In this document: positions 11,002 through 22,801 of the stretch, piece after piece
Layout: every line of letters starts with the position of its first letter
How positions within the stretch are numbered: position 1 is the first letter of the stretch
From: Glebionis coronaria
Lineage: Eukaryota; Streptophyta; Magnoliopsida; Asterales; Asteraceae
NCBI GenBank assembly: GCA_025667525.1
Contig: JANFOE010000578.1
Span: 1 to 64,000 of the forward strand
Direction: 5' to 3'
Length of the DNA stretch: 64,000 nt
The notes under the pieces: model-generated
Database searches by the model: none
What the model saw: only the letters and a program-made list of their open reading frames with translations
Told to the model about the DNA's origin: nothing
Made by a program: the position numbers and the translations under genes

Positions 11002-11747
11002 TGTTAATGCAAATGATGCCTAAAAATATTATTAATGTTAACTAATCTTTCTTAGTTTTGATCACAACAAACTATACAACACATTTAGTGTAAAATATAA
11101 AAACAAATTATTTAACTAACACTATCATCAAGGTAATAATCATATCACTAACCTTTCTTAATCATACTTAGTGATCATCAAAATGATTATTCTTAAAACT
11201 CACTTTTGTTAATATGACAAAAGACTTTTTAATAAACTTTCTTTTTTTGGAAAATGTTTTATTAAAATGGAAAATGAAAATTTGAAAATAGCATATTCCA
11301 TATGTCATTAGAATATCCTTTGAAGGCTTCAAATACCTCAGATATTCCTACCCCACTAAAAGACAAAAAACGGAGCGTACTCTAGGGGCGGTACCTTAAG
11401 TGGCTAGGCGGTTCCCTAGCGATATGGAACCGCCGGGCTAGATAAGGTACCGCACCCAGATAGCCGTTATGTATCCGTTATACTTTGTCTCCTTTAAATA
11501 GTGGGTCAAATCTCATTTTCCAACAAGCCTCTTGGACGTTTTTCTCAGCTCCCTTTCTCTTTTCTATAGCATAATCATTAGTAAATGATCACTTAAAGTG
11601 TTAAGGATGTTTACATATGATTATCCTCTTGATCCCCTCCTTTACCTTGTCTAATGAGAAGATCACTCACTCACTAGTGTTGTGATAAAGATGAATCTAT
11701 GAGCTAGTCATATTCATCATGATACCCTTTTTGTTTTAGGTCAATCC
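11002..11747 (+). repeat. 3' LTR of the non-autonomous element, left part
   Basis: Corresponds to 3130-3875 of the 5' LTR. The copia element inserted after AATCC (11743-11747). Confidence 0.9.
11388..11453. promoter_or_regulatory. Nested palindromic cassette 5 (3' LTR)
   Basis: LTR counterpart of cassette 1. All four arms are retained (GCGGTACC, GCGGTTCC, GGAACCGC, GGTACCGC); a change just outside the last arm (CGCGCCC to CGCACCC) leaves pairing intact. Confidence 0.8.
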
Positions 11748-12273
11748 TGTTGGGAATAAATCTATGCTTATTTGTTTCCCTTGCTAGTTGATTATTCATA
11801 CCCCTACTAGAGTAAGTTCCCCCTGCTAAATAACAAAGGCAGGGGGATCAGTTCCCCTGCTGGAGTCAAAGGCCCTGCCGTCAAAGATAAACATGGAATA
11901 GATTTTTACGCGTTTCAGTTATTATTCCTTAATACTTTCCATAGTTTGTTAGTAGTGATCTTGTACGTGGGTCCTTGTATCTATAAAAGGACTCACTAGA
12001 TTAGCATGCAAAGTGTGTCTTTCTCATTTCGTTTTTCATTATTATTACTTTAAGGTTTTGTAAACCCTAATACCACTTTGGGTATTCGTATATCTTTGAT
12101 ATATTAAAGTTCAACGTTTGAATCTTATTTGTTCTTGTGCTAAACATTACATTCCGCATCTTGTTTAGTTACTTTGCTTTGCAAAGTTTCTCTAGTGTTA
12201 GATTGAATTCTTTCTCTCTATCACAACCCTTAAACAAGCTATTAAGGTTTAAGATCTGACTTTGGGATCAACA
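11748..12273 (+). repeat. 5' LTR of the young copia element
   Basis: TGTTGGG...CAACA, 526 bp. It contains TATAAAAG at 11982 and a hairpin GCAGGGG (11839-11845) / CCCCTGC (11854-11860) with an 8-nt loop. Confidence 0.93.
11982..11989 (+). promoter_or_regulatory. LTR TATA box
   Basis: TATAAAAG, about 290 bp before the LTR end; transcription would be expected to start some 25-35 bp downstream. The same box is in the 3' LTR at about 23036. Confidence 0.6.
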
Positions 12274-12275
12274 AG

Positions 12276-12287
12276 TGGTATCAGAGC
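12276..12287 (+). promoter_or_regulatory. Primer-binding site of the young copia element
   Basis: TGGTATCAGAGC, two bases after the LTR end. Confidence 0.88.
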
Positions 12288-12335
12288 TTGTTGAGAAACT
12301 TTGTCTAAATCAAGAACAAAATCCTCATAGCAAAC

Positions 12336-15059
12336 ATGTCTTCAGATTCATCCACAAACAGCAACAACCATAATAATCTCAAGTTACCCATGTTGGATCC
12401 TGAAAACTTTGAATTATGGGAATTCAGAATCCAACAATACCTGAAAATGGAACACTACGTTCTTTGGGAGATCATATAGTTTGGTGATCAATTCAACAAA
12501 ATGGTGGCAGTTGAAGAAGGCAAGGATGAAGGTGAAAGTTCCAAAGGTAAGGACAAGAAGAAATCTGCTGCTCTATGTGATAAGGAAATACTGGCTAGAA
12601 GGCATGATGTCAGGGCTCACAGCTCATTGCTGTTGGCCCTACCAGATAGACATCAACTCAGATTCAGGAAATACAAAACAGCTAAGGAACTATGGGAATC
12701 CATAGGCAAAACCTTTGGAGGAAATGAAGCCACAAAGAAGAAGAAAAATCAAATGCTGAATGATTTTGCTTCTTTCAAAGCAATTGGTGATGAATCAATT
12801 GGAGCTATTTACAATAGACTTCAAGACATGGTGGCCCACTTGGAATTCTTTGATATTGAAGTATCAAAAGAGCAGGTGAACACCAGGTTTCTTAACAGTC
12901 TCCAGAAAGAATGGTTTGTCTATAAGGCAATTTGGCAGAATAAGGATGATTTGGATGAAAAAGACATTGATGACATATATAATAACTTAAAGGTTTTTGA
13001 ACCTATTGTCAATGAAATGATGTCAAAAGGAACAATCCCCACCAATTCAAGTGGAATCATCGATTCCCCTGCTAACATGGCATTCATATCACAAAGCAGT
13101 GGAATCTCCAAGAACAGTGGAATAGAAGGAGCCCCTGCTACCTATTCCCCTGCTACCAGGTCTGGACCTTCCTATGATGAAGAAAGACCAGCTACATTCA
13201 GCCTTGATACTGCATGTGCTTTTATAGCATCACAAGGGCCACAAGGATCTACAGTATTACATGAAGATCTAAATCAAATCAGTAAGCAAGCGCTAGAAGA
13301 ATTGGATATCAAGTGGAATATGGCTTTGCTCAGCATGAGAGCCAACAGGTTCCACAAGAAGTATGGAAAGAAGATCACAATTAATCCCTCTGATGTGGCT
13401 GGGTTTGATAAAACAAAAGTTGAATGCTACAATTGTGGCAAGAAGGGTCATTTTGCCAGGGAATGCAGAGGACCTAAGTCTGGAAATAGCTATAGAAAGG
13501 AGACAAGAGATGATGATTCTGGTGCTAAAGCTATGGTAGCCATGCAGGGAATAGATGGAGCAAATGGATGGGACTGGAGTGCTATGACAGAAAATGTGGA
13601 AAGAAATCAAGCCTTGATTGCTGAGGAAAAGGAAGAAGACTTTGCACTTATGGCTATGTCAAGTTCCAGTTCTGACAATGAGGTATATGATGACTCATAT
13701 TGTACTAAAGCTTGTAGGAAAAATACTGAGTCTTTGAATGATCAAATCAGAAAGGTAAAAGCTGACTATATCAATTGTGATAATGATCTTGATAATTACA
13801 AACGTGCTTTAGAACAACTAGAGTCCACCATAAGAGAGTATAGGCAAAGAGAAAGTGAGTATAGGGATCACATTGTGATTCTAGAAAGAGATGCAAAGGA
13901 GAATAACCAATCTATAAAAGTTTTAACTGTTGAACTTGAAATTTTCAAAGCTAACCAAAAGATAGATGAGGAAACTGTTGAAAAATTTGGAAAAGCTTCA
14001 AAAGATTTAACCAAGGCATTTGAAATTGGTCAATCTCCTAAGGACAAAACAGGGTTTGGAATTAAGAATATGAATGCTACTATACCACCACCCCCTGCTA
14101 ACATCCATGCTGCCTATCCTAGAAAAGACTTGTCATGGACTGGTCTCCCTTGTTTTGAAAAACAGGATGACATTGAGTTTGACTTGAGTGATTATATACC
14201 TAATAACCTTGATACAGAAGAGTCTCTAGTTAAAACTAGTGTCATTAGGGATGTTAAACAGGAACAGGTTGGCTTAAAGCAAATTGACAACCCTGTTAGA
14301 TTTTCAAAAGAAGGAATTTCTAGCAGCAATCCAAATTCTAAGAGTATCTCTCCCAAGTCTAAGGCTAGGCCACAGTCTCCTAAGCCTACCATTAAATATG
14401 CTGGTATGTACAGGAATATCAGAGGTAATCAAAGAAATTGGAATGACCAAAAGTCTCATCAATTAGGAGAAGACTTTGTGATCAATACCAAGCCCTGCTT
14501 CACATGTGGCAGTTTTGAACACACTTATCAAGAGTGTAAGGCACCAATGGAGATGGTGGCTGCAAATCCCTTAAAGGATATGCAACCTAAAGCCATTCTT
14601 CTAAATGCAGGGGCAAAATCCTTTTCCCCTGCCAAGTATGTTGCCCCTGCCTTAAGAAATAGAGTGACTGAGAAATATGTTGTTCCAGCCCTTAGAAAGG
14701 AAAATGATGTTCACCCAAAGCCCAACACTTCTGTGACCATCCCAACACCTTATACTGCATATAGATCTGGCCCTAGACCTTACCAACACACAAACAGAGG
14801 CCAAAACAAAAGGTGGGTTCCCTCTGCTAAGCATAAGGATTCCCCTGCTAAAACTGGGGTATCCCCTGCTAGAAAAGTTGTACATTCTAGGAACATGGGA
14901 AGATGGGGAAAAGCTGTGAAAGCCTCAGCTCGTTGGGTTTGGGCACCCAAAAGGGGTACTCAATCTAATGGTGTATCTCTAGTTTTCGATAAGCTATCCT
15001 ACATTGATACACGAGGTAGATCCAAGTCTGTAATGGCTTGGGTCCCCAAGAAAAACTAA
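12336..15059 (+). pseudogene. gag: gag of the young copia element (one internal stop)
   Basis: The ATG at 12336 begins a frame with LPMLDPENFELWEFRIQQYL, the usual copia gag start, but TAG at 12477 breaks it; the frame is then open from ATG 12501 to 15059 (852 codons). The capsid-like UBN2-type region has AKELWESIGKTFGG and LQDMVAHLEFF. Two CCHC zinc knuckles are present: CYNCGKKGHFAREC (13425-13466) and CFTCGSFEHTYQEC (about 14496). Between them lies a charged, probably coiled-coil region (about 13740-14020). Ser/Pro/Ala linkers contain repeated SPA tripeptides encoded by TCCCCTGCT. The product would form the capsid and bind RNA. The frame ends WVPKKN-stop, two bases before pol opens in another frame. 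Confidence 0.85.
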
Positions 15060-15060
15060 T

Positions 15061-18000
15061 TTGTTTTTCCTTTTGCAGGTGACAAAGAAGACAAGGGATG
15101 ATAGAGCATATTGGGATAGTGGATGCTCAAGAAGTATGACTGGACACAAAGCTTACTTGTCTAACTTTGTGCCCCTGCATGACAATGATGGTGTTTCTTT
15201 TGGAGATGGGCATGGAACTATAACAGGAAAAGGAAATATTGTCACAAATGGGATAACTTTTGACAATGTGTACTTGGTGAAAGAACTCAAGTATAATCTC
15301 TTCAGTGTGTCACAGATGACTGATAACAAGAATTTTGTCTTGTTTACTGACACTAAATGCTTGGTATTAGGAAAGGAGTTTGTCTTGCCAAAAGACACTC
15401 CAATTGTTCTCAGAACACCAAGACAGAAGAACATGTACACAATTGATCTCAAGGACATATCTCTCCAAGACAACGAAACATGTTTCATTGCCAAAGCTTC
15501 AGCAGATGAATGTAAGAAATGGCATAGAAGACTTGGTCATCTTAATTTCAAGAACATGAACAAACTAGTAAAGCATAATCTGGTTCATGGTCTTCCTTCC
15601 AAGTCTTTTGCCACTGAACATACTTGTGCAGCATGTATGAAAGGGAAGCAACACAGAGCATCTTGCAAGTCAAAAACAAGTATGTCCACCACCAAGCCAT
15701 TGGAACTACTGCATATGGATCTTTTTGGTCCTACTTTTGTGGCAAGTATAATGAAGAAATGGTACTACTTAGTGATTACTGATGATTTTTCAAGATTTAC
15801 ATGGACATTCTTTCTATTTGAAAAGAGTGACACTGCTGATGTACTCATTGGGTTCATCAATCAAACTGAACTGTCAAAAAGCATGAAGGTAGTTACCATA
15901 AGATCAGACAATGGTGGTGAGTTCAGAAATCAGAAACTAGATTCTTTCTGCATAAACAAAGGCATCAAGAGGCAATTCAGCATTGCTAGAACACCTCAAC
16001 AGAATGGAGTGGCAGAAAGAAGGAATAGGACACTCATTGAAGCTGCAAGAACTATGCTGTCTGATTCCAAACTTCCAGTTATCTTTTGGGCTGAAGCTGT
16101 ATCTACTGCTTGCTATGTACAAAACAGGGCCTTGGTTGTCAAGGCACACAACAAGACCCCTTATCAGCTGTTTAATGGAAGACCTCCCTTAATTGACTTT
16201 TTCAGACCTTTTGGGTGTCATGTTATCATCTTGAACACCATTGACAATCTTGGTAAGTTTAGTGAAAAGGGTGATGATGGATACTTTGTGGGTTATTCCT
16301 TAAACAGCAAGGGATATAGGGTCTTCAACAAGAAGACAAGCAAAATCACAGAAAATCTTCATGTGAACTTTCTTGAAGACAAACCTGAAGATGTTCAAAC
16401 AGGTCCTGACTGGTTCTTTGATATAGATGTACTTTCCAAGTCCATGAATTATGTACCTGTTGTCTTGCAGAACACTAACATTTCAGGTACTCAAGAAACA
16501 ATTGGTGCAGAGAAGTCACCTCTGAGGTACATGAATGTACCCTCATTGTTTCCTAGTGAAGCTGATAAACAAGAAGATAATTCTGCTTCAGGAAAAGAAC
16601 AGCCAATCTCATCCCCTGCTATGACTGAAGGTAGTGGAATGGCTGAAAGCAGTGGAATCCAGGATTCCCCTGCTAGAGGAATTGATTCCTCTTTCACAAA
16701 GGATCATGATGCTAATGAGACTACTGATGCAGAAAGAGAATCCCCACTCATCTCATCATCTACACCCATAAATGATGGGCCTATCATATCCAGCAGTGGA
16801 AGCAGAATCATCAAGAGTGGAGGCCCCAGTTATTCAGAGCTTCATTCTGCTCACAAGCACCCATCTTTAGGTCATGCTGTCTCATTTGGAAGTTCCTTTG
16901 AGGACTTCTTTCCTAATCAAAATAGCCCCATCAATTCTGATTTGGAAGAAGATGAAACAGAAGTCATCATGCAGCCTACCTATAGAATCAATAAGGATCA
17001 TCCTATCTCTCAGATCATCGGCAATCCTGAAGCCCCCATACATACAAGGTATACAGCAAAGGAGCACAGCTTCATTGCTAATATCACCATGAAGTTCAAT
17101 CATGACAACATGCAATGTTGTCTGTTTACTGCATTTTTGTCACAAGAAGAGCCAAAGAAGATTTTTCAGGCTTTAAATGACCCAAGCTGGGTTGAAGCCA
17201 TGCAAGAGGGGCTCTTACAATTCGACATACAAGAGGTTTGGATTCTGGTTGATTGTCCCAAATGGGCAAGGCCTATTGGGACCAAGTGGGTACTCAGGAA
17301 CAAAAAGGATGAAAGGGGAATAGTTGTCAGGAACAAAGCAAGGTTAGTGGCACAAGGGTATACTCAGGAAGAAGGGATTGATTATGAAGAGGTGTTTGCT
17401 CCAGTAGCCAGGATTGAAGCTATTAGATTATTTCTTGCTTATGCCTCATTCATGGACTTCACTGTTTTCCAGATGGATGTGAAAAGTGCCTTCTTATATG
17501 GAACCATTGATGAAGAAGTCTATGTCATGCAACCACCAGGGTTTGAAGACCTAGAACATCCAGACAAAGTCTACAAGGTGAAAAAGGCTATGTATGGACT
17601 CCACCAAGCTCCCAGAGCCTGGTATGGTACTCTCTCTAAATATCTTCTAGACAATGGATTTAGCAGGGGGAAGATTGAATCAGACCCTGTTTACCAAGAA
17701 ACAAAAGGGTGACCTTCTGCTAGTACAAGTCTATGTGGATGACATCATTTTTGGATCAACTAACTCCATGCTTAGCAAAGAGTTTGCCAAATTGATGCAG
17801 GATAAATTCCAAATGAGTGTCATGGGAGAACTAAACTTCTTTTTGGGGTTACAAGTTCAGCAGCGGAAAGATGGGATATTTATATCACAGGACAAATATG
17901 TGGCTGAGATTGTGAAGAAGTTTGGCATGTCTGATGGAAAGAAAGTGTCCACTCCAATGGACAAGGATCATCCATGGGGTAAGGATGGTCCTGGAAAACC

Positions 18001-18673
18001 TATAGATGTCAGGAACTACAGATCTATGATTGGGTCTCTTATGTATCTCACTGCTTCAAGACCTGACATTATGTTTGCAGTCTGCTTATGTGCAAGATAC
18101 CAGGTGTCACCAACTGAGTGTCACTTATTTGCAGTAAAAAGGATTTTTAGGTATCTAAAATGTCATCCTACCTTAGGACTCTGGTATCCAAAGGAGTCAC
18201 CATTTGAGCTGATAGCTTATTCAGATAGTGATTATGCTGGTGATAACAATGATAGGAAATCTACAACAGGGGGATGCCAATTTTTGGGGAGCAGGCTTAT
18301 ATCTTGGCAATGTAAGAAGCAGACTATCATGGCAACATCCACAACTGAAGCTGAGTATGTAGCAGCTGCTGCATGCTGTGGTCAAGTTCTTTGGGTGCAA
18401 AATCAATTGCTTGATTATGGGTACAACTTTCTTAAAACCAAGATATTCATTGACAACAACAGCACTATTTGCATCATAAAGAACCCTGTTTTTCATAGCA
18501 AAACCAAACACATTGAAATTAGACATCACTTTATCAGAGATTGTTTTGAAAAAGGACTGATTGTCCCTGAGAAAATTGATACAGAACTTAATGTTTCTGA
18601 TCTTTTAACAAAAGCTTTTGAGGTAGGGAGGTTTCAGTATCTGGTTGCAGGTATTGGAATGGTTACTCCTTAA
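15061..18673 (+). pseudogene. pol: pol of the young copia element (protease, integrase, RT, RNase H; one frameshift)
   Basis: Protease active site [10 protein letters not shown] (about 15118). Integrase zinc finger HHCC ([10 protein letters not shown] to CAACMKGK, about 15522-15645). Integrase catalytic D,D,E in [15 protein letters not shown] and [12 protein letters not shown]. After a linker (16380-17100) comes RT with [12 protein letters not shown] and LHQAPRAWY, then YVDD at about 17730, then RNase H with YSDSDYAG, TEAEYVA and DNNS. The frame is open from 15061 to 17712. A one-base insertion near 17677 moves the reading to the frame that is open through 18673. There is no ATG near the start: the region opens with a pyrimidine tract and CAG at 15079, so it may be reached by frameshifting, splicing or readthrough from gag. 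Confidence 0.92.
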
Positions 18674-19784
18674 AATCTGATGTCTATTTTGTCATGTGTA
18701 ATCAGGGTTACTTCACTGCTGTTGTTGTATAATTGTTAGTCAATTTTACCATTTCTTTCATTCCACTGCTTTTTAACACTGATTCCCCTGCTTGGGGTTC
18801 ATTCCCCTGCCAAGAGGATTTTTCTCTTAAGCTGGGTGTGTTCTTTTTACAAAAGTGGTTTTATGTGGTTTTAGACTAACAATGCAGAGGTTCATATGGT
18901 GCATACTATACTCCTTGGTGGATCAGGTATATACTCTATGTTTCAGGGGAGGTTAGGTCAAACCTTTAGGATTCAGGGTATTCTTAGGATACTCATATAT
19001 GATTCTAGATCATATCCATTGGTGAGTGAGGGTTCAGGGTAATGATGACTTGCTGCACAGCTTGTCTGAACTCTGAAACCTTGAGGCACTGTAGTGTGTG
19101 TTTACATTTCTTTATTAAAGCAGCTTGCTGTTCAAATACAGATGTGTGGCACACATTGCCAAGACTAACTGACCGTAGGTAAGGGACAAGGTTGGGATGG
19201 TGACTGGGGTATGCATGTTTTCTTGGGTTAACCTGGTGTAGGGGGGACTTATGTATTGACTTTTTGTAATTGGGACCTTTGTTGAATAGAGGACTCTTGA
19301 GTCTCTATGTATCTATCTTGTCTGATACAAGTGTGTGCATTAGAGCAGAGCTGGTTAGCATTGGTCTCTCCATGATTAGTCCAATACCCTTAGGATAGTT
19401 TTCCCCTGCTTTTATCTTTTCATTCCCCTGCCAACATATCATTCCCCTGTTTGACCGTTGACCGACAATGCCGTTACCCTGTTCATAGCCGTTGGGCCTG
19501 CTAGCTAAATTTTTGGTTAGGGAATATTCTATTGTTTTTAAAAGATATTTAAGGCGCTTCCTTCGCTGATTGGTAATCTTTTCCTTTTTATTTCAAATAA
19601 ACTAATTTTTTATCAAGATTTATCTTTGATATTTTTGCAATTTGAAAATTTTGGTCCAATCACAGCTCTCTAATTCGCCTATATAAACTTAATTCCCTTT
19701 ACCAACAGGCTCATCTTTCTCTCACGACTTAATCCCACTTACCTCTCATCTCTATAAACCTTTCACCTATTTTCAAAATTCATC
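18674..19784 (+). other. Spacer between pol and the third ORF
   Basis: No coding frame of note. It contains four exact CCCCTGC copies (18785, 18804, 19403, 19425). Towards its end are a TATA-like box and a CT-rich leader just before the next ATG. Confidence 0.6.
19679..19710 (+). promoter_or_regulatory. Putative internal promoter or splice acceptor for the third ORF
   Basis: TATATAAAC at about 19680 lies about 100 bp before ATG 19785 and is followed by a CT-rich leader. CCCTTTACCAACAG ending at 19709 could also act as a splice acceptor. Either would give the third ORF its own mRNA. Not proven. Confidence 0.35.
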
Positions 19785-22733
19785 ATGACTCTTAAAATTG
19801 CTTCTAATCATAACCAAATTGCTTTGCTTCATGATGAACCAGCCGAGTTTGCTGAGGCTGTGGCCTTTCTAAAGTCCTCACACTTCAGAGTGGCCGTTCT
19901 CATCAATCCTCGCATTTATACCTCACACATTCAACAGTTCTGGTCTAAAGCCATGACCAAAACAGTGAATGGAGAGGTCATAATTCAAAGCACAGTTGAT
20001 GGTCATTCCAACGTAATCACACTTGCCTCCATCAGGGAGAATCTCCTCCTTGATGATGAGGATGGAATAACCAACTTTTCTGAGGCTGAAATTTTTGAAG
20101 GTCTTGATAAATTGGGGTATAAACTTTCTGAAAATCAAAAATTAAAGTTTGCTAAAGGCCAGTTTGCCCCTCATTGGAAATATTTGATTCATACTATTAT
20201 GTAATGTTTGTCACCAAAAACCACTGCTTTTAATGAGGTTGGTAGTGAGATAGCTTCTGCCCTGATCTGCTTTGCAACAGGAAGGAAGTATTGTTTTTCT
20301 CAAATGATTTTTAAAGGCATGGTTAAAAATGTTTCAAGCACCTCAAAGTTTTGTATGTATCCAAGGTTTATAGAAATTTTGCTGAATATGAGTGATCATG
20401 GTCCCATTACACACAGAAACTATTTTTCAGCAACCAAACACACAACCAAACTTTTCACCACATTACTTGCACCATCACCTTTGTTTTCTGGCAGAAACAT
20501 CCCATTCACTTCAATTATGCTAGACCAAATCAGACGGGAAGAAGCCAAAAATCAAACAGCCATAAATCAACCTGCTGAATCCCCTGCCAAGAACCTACCA
20601 CCTGCTGATCCACAACAAGAAAGGCGTTCAAAATCCAGGTTTGCCAGGTCTCCCTTGCCTGGTGAATCTTCACAAGCAGCAGAAAGGAGAGTCTCCAAGA
20701 GTTTGGAGCAACCTGGGGGTTTGGCTGCCACTACTGTCTCATCCTCAAGGGGTGAGCAGGATAGTGACACCATCAATAAGTCCTCTCCCCCACTCCATGA
20801 TATCCAACAAGGGGAGAAATTCCCTTCTAGGATTGAGAGCAGTATGAAACCTTTGACAAATCTGGAATTGACGAAAATGTGCATGAGTCTGAAAAGGCAG
20901 AATGCACAACTAGTACAAGATGTCAAAAAGCAAGGTCTAGTTATCTCTCAACTGGAAACCAGACTTGCTACTCTTGAGGGGAGGAGAAAGCCCAGACTGA
21001 TTCTTTCCACATATGAGGATGCTTCCAAAGGGGAGGAAATTCCACACACAGAAGGATCTACTGAGTATTATTCATATCCTGGTGGGGAGCATGGAAAGAT
21101 AACAAGTGCTAAGAAAGGGATGGAGAGAGAAAGTGCTGATAAGGGAAGTGACAAGGGGAGTGCAACCAAAGATATTGCTCAAACATTGCTCACCATGGGC
21201 AATCAAGAAGAAGCCCCTGCTTCAAAAGTTTCCCCTGCCATTGCTGATCCCACTGCTGTAAGTTTATCCCCTGCTAAGAACATTACTCAAACATTTGTTA
21301 GGAAGAACAGAAAGCAACCAGCTCAGAAGGGGATAACAATCAAAGAACCTGCATCTAAAGCAAAACCAGCACCAGCAGTGGATCCAAAAGACAAAGGAAA
21401 AGGAATCATGGTGCAACAACCCAAGAGAAAATACAAGCATCTGACTCCTGAACAGCAGAAGGTCCAAGAAGCACATGATGCACAAGTAGCTCTCAGGCTA
21501 CAACAAGAGGAAATGGATATGCAGGATCAAAGAATGGAGAAGATGAGGCCCAAAGATATGCTAAAGCAGGTTGAGATTATGCATAGGGAACTAGATGACA
21601 GGGTACCTCATGTTGGAGAGTTTCTTGATCAATGGGAGAAGGAGTTGAAAAATGCTCCTTTGGAAGACAGGTATGAGTTGACTTGCCTTGTTTACAAATA
21701 TCAAACTGAATATCTGGAAAGAAGGGCAATGCAAATTCAGAGTGAGAAGTATCGAACGTCAGAGAAAAGGCAACTTGATCACTACAAAGTTCTGCTTAAA
21801 AGGCATAGAAAGTGGAAGGATGGTGACTTCAGAGATATGAGCTTTGAAGCCATAAAGAGAGCAGTCAGACCAGTTCTAAAGTTGTATGATGTGGAGGATT
21901 GGATGACTATCAACACTCCTGAGGAAGCTGAGTATCTTAGGAGACAAAGTGAAGTGCTACAGAAAGCTAGAGCAACAAAGAAAAGAAAAGCTGGAGAGAC
22001 TACACAAGCAGGCGCATCATCCCAAGCAGGGGCATCGCACCAAGCAGGTGAAAGTTTTCCAGAAGTACTTGAGAAGTCTGTACTTAATGTACAAAGAGCA
22101 GCAAAGAGACTCAAGAGAATGGAGCAAGTGGGCATAATTACTAAAGAGTCTCAAGGGCCATCAAATGATGAAATTGATAAACAGCTGATTTTGCAAGAAA
22201 ATGATGAAATCTCACCTAGTGAACTTGGAAAGAAGTTTGCTATTATAGAGTATGCTGTTTATGAACACAAAGGGAGGACTTGGTGGAAGCTTACAAGGGC
22301 TGACAATACAGCACAGACATTTCTAAGCCTAGATGTCATGTTTCAAATTTTGGATAGTGAAGACTTAGAAGATCTGTGGAAAATATTGAAGAAAACGTTT
22401 GCTGCAAAACCTCCTACCATGGATGGTGTGGAGAAGGATTGGGTAATCTGGGAGTGCATGCATAGAATGTATGAACATGAATTATTTGATCCTCTATTTG
22501 ATGCAGTGAATAAAGGAGATTTGGTGTATTGGAAGCTATTTACAAATTCTGGGGTCTATGAAGTAGTAATGGAAGGTGTGAGTTTTTATTTACTCAATCA
22601 TAGGTATTATCCCTTCTCTCAGGAAACCTTGAAGAAGTTAGCACAGGCTAAGTTAATAGTTGATGCCAAAAAGCCTGTTGCTTATGATCTGGTAAGAATG
22701 GTTCATAGTCAGATTTGGCCAGAGAGTTTGTAA
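19785..22733 (+). pseudogene. Third ORF of the copia element, function unknown (env position)
   Basis: One frame from ATG 19785 to 22733, broken only by TAA at 20202-20204. The N-terminal part is globular (SSHFRVAVLINPRIYTSHIQ, then FWSKAMTKTVNGEV and FATGRKYCFSQMIFKGMVKN), the middle is low-complexity and Ser/Pro/Lys-rich with repeated SPA, and then comes a long charged, probably coiled-coil stretch (about 21430-22000). AGASSQAGASHQAGES repeats follow (about 22005-22050), then a folded-looking C-terminus. I see no signal peptide, furin-like site or strong membrane segment, so there is no direct support for an envelope protein despite the position. The N-terminal block resembles ORFs very common in Asteraceae elements, from memory. 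Function unknown. Confidence 0.7.
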
Positions 22734-22770
22734 GCATCCTCATCAACTAGCATTTATTCAGAAACTTGTC

Positions 22771-22801
22771 TTTAGGGGAAAGCACAAGTTTAGGGGAGGA
22801 T
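22771..22801 (+). promoter_or_regulatory. Polypurine tract of the young copia element
   Basis: AAGTTTAGGGGAGGAT abuts the 3' LTR (TGTTGGG at 22802). A second, similar run (TTTAGGGGAAAG) lies 20 bp upstream. Confidence 0.7.

Noticed and set aside
12920..22135. Reverse-strand open frames of 60-119 codons under the copia gag, pol and third ORF
   Set aside because: They are shadows of strongly coding plus-strand frames and contain no domain.
19785..22733. Third ORF as a true envelope gene
   Set aside because: Position alone suggests it; I see no signal peptide, cleavage site or membrane anchor, so I left the function unknown.
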